From Siphonodentalium dalli (lineage: Eukaryota; Mollusca; Scaphopoda; Gadilida; Siphonodentaliidae), in assembly GCA_032622095.1 (NCBI GenBank), contig CP136069.1:157097043-157161042 (forward strand): a stretch of DNA of 64,000 nt, written 5' to 3'. The translations under genes were made by a program, and so were the position numbers. The notes beneath the pieces were generated by a model. The model saw nothing but the letters and a program-made list of their open reading frames with translations, had not been told where the DNA came from and did no database searches. Below are positions 12,201 through 24,200 of the stretch, one piece after another; the first letter of the stretch is position 1, and the number at the start of each line of letters is the position of its first letter.

Positions 12201-15200
12201 ATGACACTTGAGTCCACGAAAGGAGGTACAATGTCTTGCCTGCTGGAAGCTAATGTCAGGCAGAGCACCCTGCTGTTAACCCTTCCATGATGGGAGCTGC
12301 GATGGTGCAGCAGTAAAGACCCTGTGCCAGTACATTCTCTTATATATGCGAATCTCTCGTAGAGAGCTTCGCATATATAAGAGAATGCACTGGCTTACAA
12401 TGTCAAGGTCAATATTGTTAGGCCAATGCATTCTCTTATATATGCGATGCTCCCTATGGGAGACTCGCATATATAAGAGAATGCATTGGCACAGGGTTTT
12501 CGCAAAATTTCAGGAAGCTTCAGTCATGGAAGAGTTAAGGCAGTTTCAATTTGTTTTGTATAACCCGTCCTATATGAGTGGGAGGATGCTTGTATCTAAG
12601 GCATACAGTAGAGATACCCATGTCATGAACTCTGGCAGTTTGCCCTCTTGGCGTTTACCACAGTCAAGATAACGGTAACTAAAGCAATAGTAAAACTGCC
12701 TAGAAAACCTTGGATTAAATGCTCTAGATATGAATTTGTTCCAACATAGAACTCATTTACGTATCTCCAATATAATAACTGTGAATTTCAAATGCACTTG
12801 TGGCGAGATCGTTTTGTTTATATGATCGGAGGTCTCACTGTTCGTTTGACCCTTCCATGACTGGAGCTTCCTGAAATTTTGCGAAAATCATGTGCCAATG
12901 CATTCTCTTATATACGCGAGTCTCGCATAAGGAGCCTCGGATATGTAAGAGAATACATTGGCCTTACAATATTTACCTTGACACTGTAAACCAGTGCATT
13001 CTCCTATATATTCGAGGCTCCCTATGGGAGAATGGAATATATAAGAGAATGCACTGGCACAGGATCTTTAATGCTGCACAAGTGCAGCTCCCGTTATGAA
13101 AGGGTTAACATGTCCTTGCATGTGAATCATGGATTAAACGCTCTTCATATTAATTTGTCAGCTTCTTAAAGCTCATTTACAAAGCTCAAGCAATGACAAA
13201 CATAGCAACTATGAATTCCACACCAATCACGGGGAGGTTATTTTGTTTATATAATCAACGGAGGTACCTTTGTTTGTTCAATATGCAGTTTGCATGTAAA
13301 TAAGTGGATTAAGTGCTCTTTATATGAATTTATTGGTTTCCCAGAGCTCATTTACAAAACTCAAACACAGCAACTATTGTAGTGATGTAAACCGTTAGAT
13401 ATACATGCAGTGTCACACAGGGGCATATGTTTTATCTCAAGTGATTAAAATTAAAGGCAGTATTATGAATTTATATATTGCGAATCGGTTGAGCATGACA
13501 ACACAGAGGGAATGGTTCATTTTGGAAACCCATTCATTACATCCAGTGCTGAAAATGGATTTTTAGACAGTGCACTGTTAAATATAAACTTAAGTTAAGA
13601 AAATATTGTTCATTTGGCTCATTCAGATCCAATAACACATGGCTGATATTCCCAGCAGATAGATGTAAAGACAGACAGGCAATGTCAATTCAATATACCT
13701 CGTCCATTTTCTTCGAAAAGCTGGGGTATAAAAACTATTATTGTCAAATTTAACCCTTTCCTGAGGTTCATGACTGGAGCTGTATTGGGGCAGCATTAAA
13801 GATCCTGTGCCAGTGCATTATCTTACATATGTGAGTCTCCCATATGGTTTACAAGGTCAATATTGTTAGGACAATGCATTCTCTTATATATGTGCTGCTC
13901 CTGTCATTAACGCCATGAAAGGGTTAAATTTTACATTAATAGGTTTTATATGCCAACGTATTTTATAATAAACCCCAACTCCCTATGGGATGCTCGCATA
14001 TATAATAGAATGCCTTGGCACATGGTTTCCAAAAAAATTCAGGAATCACCAGTCACAAACCTGTGATGCGGCAGTGAAGTAATCAAAGCCCGATCCTGTC
14101 TCCTCTGCATCCCCTGGAGATGGACTGTTAACAATCGTGTTAGACCCGGCGCTGCCCACAGATCCGAGACTTTTCCTGTGCGGTTCTGTTCTTTCCATAT
14201 CATCCTGCTGGGGGAGGCTGTAGTTGGTGTAGTTTTCCGTGTACTGATTTTCTGCAGACTGATCTCCATACTGCTGGTATTCTCCTGCCTGCCCTGCTTC
14301 TTGCACTGAGTAAAGATACAAATTTTATTTTGGGCCATCAAAATAAAATATCTGTTTCTCAGGCATTTAGATTTCAATATTGAGATGAGGGAGGGAGGCT
14401 ATTTATTTTTAATTTTTCTCAAAATCTGGAAAACTTACACCAGAAACAAACAAAAAATCTTGATAATTGTCCAAATCCAAAATTTCTAACAGAAAATTTT
14501 GAAAAAAATGTTTGACGAGGCTTTTCAGAACAAAATTTCAGTGACGAGGGAGGTGCTCTGAGAACACAGAATTTTTTTTTAATTGGCCTTAATGCATTTC
14601 CGATTCTGTATCATGGATGGCATTAACACGTTGAGTGCCACTACGAGTTATCTCGTAGTACGTAACCTTCGCAGGTTGCCACGAGTTATCTCCTGGTGGT
14701 TTCCATGTCATGTAACTGACAAACGGAAGCAGTGGAATAGTTCGATACACCACGAAAACCCGCCTCGGAACATCAGAACAGTGATTTTATCAAATAAATA
14801 GCGTGGCTCGCCTTTCATCGTTCAACTGAAGTGAGCACCATCAGCACATATATTCTACTCAAAATGGTCCAGTTGTGAATGAATACAGCTGACACTCTCT
14901 CACTGAGTGACCACCAGAGGCAGTCATGTGTAGGCAATTAGACTGGGTTTTTGGTATTCAATAGACTGGCAATGTGCACGCATGCAAACAGTCAGGGGGA
15001 TGGATATTCACAATGTACAAATATAAGCGAAGGCAGTTTCGAGGAATGATTACATCGTTGTGTTTCAACACATTGAAGCTTCGCACAACCACCCACACAG
15101 GTTTGCCAAATCTGTTCCCCCTCACTCATACATGTGCGAGTGGACACATCCAACTCAAGATAAGCGGATAATCCATGACGTTACGCGCATTGATACTACC

Positions 15201-18200
15201 ATTATCTCATTATTAGGGAACACAGCAGTTGTTTTTGGAATACACTGTGGGGCTCCATTTGGGGGCTAGGTATTTTATAATTTATAATTCAAGTAAAGCG
15301 GAACAATTATTCCCCAAAGCTACATTGTACCCTTTTCCGAATGTGTTTGGACAATGGAAAGCGTAACAATTACTGTACTTTAGACGTCATGCAGTTCATC
15401 GAACTGTTCTACATGAATGTACGGATAAATGGTTTTGTGTAGCATAGAGGTTTACAGTAAAGGGTGACTTATTTCCAGACGGATGGATTATATGGAATCG
15501 TTACATGTAGCACACTCCTGTATGAACAGGGATATATTTGGCTACTGCTGCATGGTTGTTTTAATTTTGTGCCGACAATTCTTCCAACACTATTATTTTG
15601 GGCTGTAGGCCTACTTTGGAACTCTAGCATAGGCCTAAATTAGGCTAAATGGGAGATAACTTACAATGCCGAAATAACAGAAGATGCATGCTTGTAGTCA
15701 TTTACTGGACGAAATAAACTCATCCTCACAGGAAACAAGTTCACCCGATTCCACGTCGAATTCACCGTCTGTAGCCATGCATGCTCATATATAAGTAATT
15801 TGCTCCATTGTGCATTAGCCATAATATAACTATATAACGAGCTATAACCACCACAAGGACACCCACACCTCCATAAATATGCTTACCACAAAAATAACTT
15901 GTTTGGGTTAATTTCTACTTCATATTTGTTGCTCAAACGTGTCCAATTGTGTCTACGAGATAACTCGTAGTTGGCACTGGTGGTGGGAATACCCAAATTC
16001 CTTCCGCCAGTGCCAGCTAAGAGTTATCTCGTAGTACTGTCAATCGCCGTTTCTGCCATCTAAACTCGCGACGTCATCCAATTGTTACTTCATTGAAGCC
16101 AAATTATGGTCTACTAAGGGTATATATATCTTTCCACGATTTGGCAAACTGGCTAAATTACTAATTGATTTCCGGCACTCAACGTGTTAAGCTATATCCT
16201 TGATGGCAACAGTGAATGCACGTGAATAAACACGACAATGCAATTTTTTTCTACACACCCATGCTCGTGACAAACATTGAAATTAGTAGTTATTTATTAT
16301 GTGAATGGACAAATAATCGACAGGTACTGAAAGAGAAACTGACTACAAACTAAATGCAAGAATTTTTCTCTTTTTTTTTCGGATCTAAATCAAATAATTT
16401 CAGATCAATGTGTCCACCCTAATGTGCCCAATTTTCAGCAATCTAAAGTAATGCGAAGTTATGAGGGATGTAGATCTTTGTATTTTTGTTATTTATATCA
16501 AATTATTTTTGTCAGGAAGCAGGCTTTTATAAATAAGATATATTATTCCAGACCCTTATTCAGGAAAACACTAAATGTATGGAGATATATTTACTGAAAC
16601 AGCACTCCTGGCCATCACATTTACAAATATTTCAAATTCACAGATATATGATAAAAGTTGTGTGGATACAGTATTACTTACGATGACATGGAAACTCCAT
16701 CTGTAAACTTCAGTCTAACCTCGGAGACTAAATTAGCATCAAACTTTATTCATTGGGGTTTTAGGATGGAGCCTTATTTATATATTTATTTGATTTGATA
16801 TTTTACTATTTGTTAAGTGCTTTTGAACAATGATTATTTCACTTCACTTTAAACATACCTGGCTGGATATAGTTTTGTTGCTGTTCACCTTGTACATAAG
16901 ATTGGCTCTGATTGACATAAGCTTCTTCTTGATTGGTCTGGGTATCATCATTATATGTATACTGGTAACCTGAAAAATATTAAAAATAATAATAGGAGGC
17001 AGTATGGCTTTCATCTGATTGAGCACTCTGTATCATGGCTTGTGCTGGCCGTAAATTATTATGGCCAATTGTTTGGCTATTTATAATGAATTTATTTGAC
17101 TATCTATATAACATTGCTATTAATATGAAAACTGGCTATAATTTGCATGCAGTACAAGATGACTGTATACATTACTGGTCCCTGCCCAATGCTTATGAGC
17201 AAGTGTACAGCTATACAATGTCACTTTTATAATATATGACATTCTTATTATCTTTTTGAAAAAAGATTAATTTTTGTAGCACAAATATACCTTCCATATC
17301 CTGTTGTTGTGGGTACTGTTGGTTTTCATATTGACCCTCTGTAAACTGTTGAGTGTAAGCCTGAGTCTCCTGTACGTAGTTCTGCAGATATTCTGACTGA
17401 GCCACGACGTTATCACCATCATAGTTAGACTGGTACTGTGTATTGTCATCACCAGGAGTACCAGTCAACTGAGCTATCTCTCCACTCTCGCTGCTTGTTG
17501 TGGTGGTTACAGACATCATGGGTGTATCCACTCCTGTATGCGGCTGAATAGTTCCGTCCTGTTAATAATAAGAATTGATGTATTTATATAGCTCATTAAA
17601 CAGTAAACTAATTCAATAGCGCATTACATGATTTTAACCCCAGTCAAAAGGCATTTATTACCTAACTTCAAGTTAGGAGGAAGCAATCTGAGCAGCTAAT
17701 GAGTGCATCAGGATTAGCATACTGACAATATCCATTGACTCCCGACCGGGTACTCCGTTAACAGCAAAGTCTCCTGCAACAACTAGTATGAGATCACTTG
17801 CTGATGGCAACCAACGAAGAGATCTGGTTTCAAATGCATGACATTTTCACAGGGCCATGACACCATTACATAAGAGTAAGAAATGATTATCCCTTCCATG
17901 ACTGGAGCTTCCTGAAATTGTGTCTCCTATAGGGAGCCTCACATATATAAGAGAATACATTGGCCTAACAATATTTACCTTGACCTTGTAAGCCAGTGCA
18001 TTCTCTTATATATGCAAGGCATCCTATGGGAGACTTGCATATATAAGAGAATACACTGGCACAGGATCTTTAATGCGCACCAGCGCAGCTTCCATCATAA
18101 AAGAGTTAAAGGCTCGCATATTCTCAAATCCTCAAATTATATCATATATTATATAATAATGTATGGAAAGAGACAAAACATAGATATAGGAAAGTTATCC

Positions 18201-21200
18201 AGCGGAAGCAAAAAAATTAATATAAAAAAATGGTGTATCATCAAAGTATCCAGGTTTGTTTTTAGCTAATGGAATTCTACTACTGCTTGTTTTGTGCAAC
18301 AGAAAATAATTGAATTAAAAAGCCTTCCCTCCATCATCAAAGTATTGGCATAAACTATCGTTTTCTGGACAACAGCTTGGGATCTCATTTGGGATGAAGC
18401 TGTTTGAACCGAGTCCCACCCGTTACTCTTCCATAACAGACTTTACAGCCCAGAATTGTGGGCAGAAGTTATCGTGCTTGTATGTCTTCGGACTAGGTCA
18501 AATGGATGACATGCATAGAAACATAAGACGGAAGCCTTTTCCAAGCAGGATGATATCAAATATGAGTATATCAGAGGTCCATTAAATGTCAAAGCAACAA
18601 GATTTATAAGTAAACAAAGACTTGTTTTCCAGAGAATTTTGATTTGAGGTGTTATCAAAAAATGCATGTAAACAATACATTAAACGATCGTATCATCACT
18701 TTAACTTTTTCTATCGAGGTCAATGATAAATCATTTTGAAGAGAGATTAATCACAGACATGACAGCTGAATAATCACGTTCAGGGGTTTACATGAATGCT
18801 TGGGCTCCACGTGTATATGTAGTGCATCTTTTGAAAAAAAGTCTGTCATAAAAGAGCAACGTGGCAGGACTCAGTCCAAAACAGCATCAAACCAACTGAT
18901 ACCCCAAGCTGTTGTGGACCGAGAAGACTTGGTCTAGCTGAGAACAAACTTTTTTATCAAATTTTTTGACTAATCATATCAAGAAATGAAAGCTATTCCT
19001 TAAAATTTCTGGGGCAATTCTAGTATAACGATAATGTACCTCATATCCGAAGCAGATTTTCTGGAGTTGTTGTAACCACTCTGGATCCTGTTCCTCATCC
19101 GAGTGAATCCTTTGTGGATCATACTGCTTCAACCTATTTGCAAACTGAAAGGAAAAATAACTCGTTATTAGGCCACATAAAGTCCATGCTGTCATTCATC
19201 TCAAGCTTTATTTCTCTAACAAGAGCAACGGGAGACAAAATTCTAATTTGACATCACTGTTGGCTTCGTATGACTGAAGAAGTAATATAAACCATAAATC
19301 ACATGTAAACTAGTCTTACGATGGCCAAACAAAGTTATTTTGTGTTGTAAAATCAGTGATTGAATTGTAAGTGTCTTTATCATTAAAAATATATAAAACA
19401 AACAGTTTTGTAACAAGAGCATCGCTAGGGTGTGGCGAAATACGCCTGTGGTAATTCCAAACGTGAAAATTGGCAGGCAGAATTCAAATTCGGACTTGAC
19501 CTGTATGTTCAGACTTACTAAATTTATCTCCCCGGAAAAGAAATGAAAGTGTCAATGACACTGTAGCTCAACTTGGAAAGGGAATAATTTAATGTGTTAC
19601 AGTCGATGGAGTGATTAGGAATGTGGAAAGTTGAATGTCTAATAATAGTTTATCAACATGAAGAGATATATATATACATGTATATAAAAGTAAAATCTAA
19701 GATGGTTGCTGGCGGCTATGTTTTCCAACAATTCAAAAACATTTGATAGCTTTAGTCATGCAAAGAGTAGAATCCAAGATGGCCACTGGCAGCCATGTTT
19801 TAATGCCGGTTAACCCCAAAATGACTCGTTCCCATCTACATGTCAATGTCAAAAGTCAAGACAAATTTCTTTATGATCCGACCAAAGGTACGACCTGTAG
19901 CCCATGCCAAAGGATTTAGTCATACAAAGAGTAAAATCCAAGATGGCTGCTGGCGGCCATGTTTTTTGGCCGAATGACCCCAAAATTACTTGTTTCCCAT
20001 CTACATGTCAATATTAACATCCATGACAAATTTCATGATGATCAGATGAACAGTACGACCTGTAGCCCGTGCTAATGGATTGAATTTTGAAATCCAACAT
20101 GGCCACTGGTGGCCATGTTTTTTGTCCGAATGACCCCAAAATGACTCGTTCCCATGTACATTACAATTTCAACAGCCATGACAAATTTCATGATGATCAG
20201 GCTAAAGGTACGACCTGTAGGCCCGTGCTAAAGGATTTAGTCATACAAAGAGTAAAATCCAAGATGGCAGCTGGCAGCCATGTATTTTGGCCGAAGGACC
20301 CCCAAAATGACTCGTTCCCATCTACATGTCAATATTAACATCCATGACAAATTTTATGATGATCAGACAAAAGGTACGACCTGTAGCCCGTGCTAACGGA
20401 TTTAGTCATACAAAGAGTAAAATCCAAGATGGCTGCTGGCGGCCATGTTTTGTGGCCGAATGACCCCAAAATTACTCGTTCCCATCTACATGTCAATATT
20501 AACATCCATGACAAATTTCATGATGATCAGATGAACAGTACGGCCTGTAGCCCGTGCTAATGGATTGAATTTTGAAATTCAAGATGGCCACTGGCGGCCA
20601 TGTTTTTATTCCGAATGACCCCAAAATGACTCGTTCCCATCTACATGTCAATGTCAACATCCATGACAAATTTCATAATAATCGGACCAAAGGTACAAAC
20701 TGTAGCCCGTGCTAAAGGAAATTGTTGACGAATCACGCACACACACACGCACAACGGATACCAAGCCATGGCAATAGCTCAAACTTTACAAAGTAAAGTT
20801 GAGCTAAAAAGCGAATGAACGAATGAACAGACCAATAACATAATACGTCAGTTATTCTTTTGTAATTTTTACATCTTCAGGCACATGAACCAGAACAACT
20901 GGATTATTTCCAAATTGCAAAATGAAAGAAGAATGAAGTATGCATCATCATTCTTGTTGTGAGTGTATTAAATTCATTTACGTAAGGAGAATATCAGCTC
21001 GTGAACGGTGACATTATCAATGTACACCCCTGTTTGATTCATCCAAAAGTTATTGAAAACTGGTACTTACAATAAATAACAGTGTTGCTGTAACATCAAA
21101 GAATGCCAGACTGAAGCCCTGGCTTAACTGAGAATAAAATACTGTTTACACTACAACCGGAGAAATCTAAAAACGGAGAAATCATCAACACACTACTGTA

Positions 21201-24200
21201 AGGTGATAACCATTTCCATGGCTTCATGTTCTTCATATTGTCAGAGTCATATACCATATAGCGATACAAATATAAATTGTTTGGGCTAACATTATCCAAA
21301 CTCTGCGCTGTCTTAAGAACAAAGAATTGATACATGTCTCACAACCTTCACTCACCTCAAATAAAACTTTAACAAAACTCGGCTGATAGTGACTGACACC
21401 ATGCTGTACACTCCTAGTGATTTCCTCGCAATAATGCAGAGCCTGAAATAAAAGCAATCATATGTAGACATGAATTAGCCTGTCTTTACTAAATAGATAC
21501 TCCCACCGAGTTATAACTGTATACATTTGGATGGTCAACATGGAAAATGAGCAGACGACAGACAAGAAAAGATATTAGAAGTGCAGAAGGAGTCATATTC
21601 ATTGGTGGCAAATGTTCAGATAATAAGTCCAACAAACGACCAGATATCGGATTTTGAATCTATGGAAAAGTGCCAATACGCAGAGCCCTACGCCATATAC
21701 AAAGATCAAATAAATATAGAATATCAATGTAGCATGACGAGATACAAGGTTAATTTCGATTTCGTAAGTATGATTCAGCAAAATAGGGGACCAAGCTTTA
21801 GCGGGGTCCCCCATTTGCTGAATCATACGAGTGAAAATGATATTTTTAAAAATATAATATATATTTCCTTAAAGAAAGCCTGAACACTGAACTATATGGA
21901 TAGATGTCCTGCGTTTGTAAAACCATAGTAGAAAAGGGGTTAACTTTTTGTGTGTGGTCGCCTACGGTACCTCGCGGTCTTGCTCGGATTAGTCACGCAT
22001 GCGCAGTCCCAATATAACCGACTGAATCCGCCAGTTTATTTTCAACTCAATCAGGAGATTGGCGAGTTGCGGGGTTGGGAATGGCACCGCCATGGGAGGG
22101 CCCTATGATAGTTCAGTGTTCAGGCTTTCTTTAAGGAAATATATATTATATTTTAAAAAATATCATATTTCCGCTAAAGGAAGCCGTTCACACTGAACTA
22201 TATGGATTAGAATGCAAGCCCAGGAGGAGGCACGAGCAATAAAGTTAATAGCCAAATTTTGGAGGGAATGCACTCTTCTAAAACAGATTGTACCTAAATA
22301 TGAACTCTTTAATGAATCTGTTATGATTAGGTACGTGAAATAACTCATATAATTAGAGTGCTATATTGCCCAAACATGTACCTCCCCCCCTTGTTTTTGG
22401 AAGCAACATCCCAGGTGGTGCCATTCAATTCAGAATTGCGAGCGAACCGAGCAATTCTCTGTTCTTCATCCGTCAGTTCTAAGAATCCAGCCGATTTTGA
22501 GATTCGAGGAGACTAACTCCCTCTCCGCCTTAGCGACATAACGACTTGCACTGGAGGAGGCCCACTCCAAAGATGGCAAGACAACCAACATTAAGAGTTT
22601 AACTAACTGCTGTTCACCAATGCAAATGGCAGATAACCTGATGCCCAATCTATGGTACAGGTATCAAATGGAGAGCCCACCAGCCCCAATGGGTTATACA
22701 ACTATAAGCGAGGCAAGCCATCGGATCAGAGGGAGCCCCCACCATCGCATGCTGCAGGTGGTCATGCCCAAGCTAATATCCTGGCCAAGCTGGAGGGTGG
22801 GGAGAGGTCATTTTTCTCCGATCCCTTCACGGAGGAGTGGCAGGCAAGGCCGTGTCGTTAATTCGATCGTGACCAGGGGGACTCGGCGCTTTACCTCATG
22901 GGTACGGCCCTGCCCTACGCTTAAGCTGCCTAAGGCCATCCAGCCGGTGTCGATACGTACGCACTCGATTATTTGGCAGCTTTAGCGCCCAGAACCGCTA
23001 GCGTCTGGTGGGGGCCAAATGGCCTGGAGGTCCCAAGTACCCCTGCAGCTCCACCAGACGTATCCCCACGAATTGGTTGAACCAACGAATTGATACGTCA
23101 CCGGAGGAGCGTGAACTGGTCCTGCCCTTAGAACAGTTATCACACGTTCACATGTCCCTGATGTACCTATGTATCACAATATACACATTGCGTATATATA
23201 TATATAAAATGATATAATATATATATCCGGGGGATATACATATGAAGTTTTCCTCATGAGATCATGTCAGAAGGCCCTTCCAAAGCTGCGCCCATCAATC
23301 TAATGGGCGGAGCCAGATCACAGCTCCCTGTCATGATCCAACGTATCACTAAATATAGATATACAACCCCACAGAGAACATGTCTCATGTCTCTGAGGTA
23401 CCTATGTATCACCGTTTCACAAGATATCATTGCAGAAACCCGGTGACACAAATCTTTCGCATATATAGATATATAAAATGATATAATAGATATATCATGG
23501 TGATATATAAGTCATCATGAGATCATGTCAGAAGACCCTACTAAAGCTGCACCCAACAATCCAATGGTCGGAGCCCGAGCAGAGATCCCTGGCACAATCC
23601 AATGTATCATTAAAGATATATATATAGCCCCTCAGAGAACATGGCCGAACACCGCAGGTGACCAGAGCATCCAATGAGAAAGCAAACCGCTACTCTCAGG
23701 TGCCAAAACAATAGTGTCGGTACGAGTATTAATTTCGGAGAAATTTCCCAACGAGCACCATCCTTTGGAATGGAGACAGACAGCAAAATGTGCAATCACA
23801 AGTATTATGTTCAGCCTAAATCCACACACATTACTATTATTAGGCCATCACGACCACTAGGCACCTCAGAGCAGTCCGCGTTCCCAGCGGAAAACCCACC
23901 GCGATCCGATTCTAAGAAATGAAGGTGCGCCTTCTACAACCGAAATCAGTTCAAATGATGTAAAATGTAGTCAGATGATGAACACAGGTAAATTTTCACG
24001 GTCACCATACGGAATATTCAGGTCTGAGACTCTGCCCCCCCCCAAACATGCAGCAGAACGACCTAGGTGTGTGATAGGTCGGTTAGTGTGAAGCATGCAG
24101 CAAACTAGGGGAAGACCCGCTCTAAAAATGGCTCCCCTAGGAAGGAAAGGAATGAAATTATCATCCTCCTAGTAAAGGATACACATCCCTTTATAATGTT

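Noticed and set aside
12890-13099. Open frames with repeated QCILLYMR / YKRMHWP words at many sites
   Set aside because: These come from the transposon hairpin (GCATTCTCTTATATATGCGAG and its inverse) translated by chance; they are not proteins.
15772-15795. TATATA and ATGCATGCTC as evidence that the common hairpin derives from the piggyBac-like promoter
   Set aside because: The similarity to the hairpin arm is under 12 bases and AT-rich; too weak.
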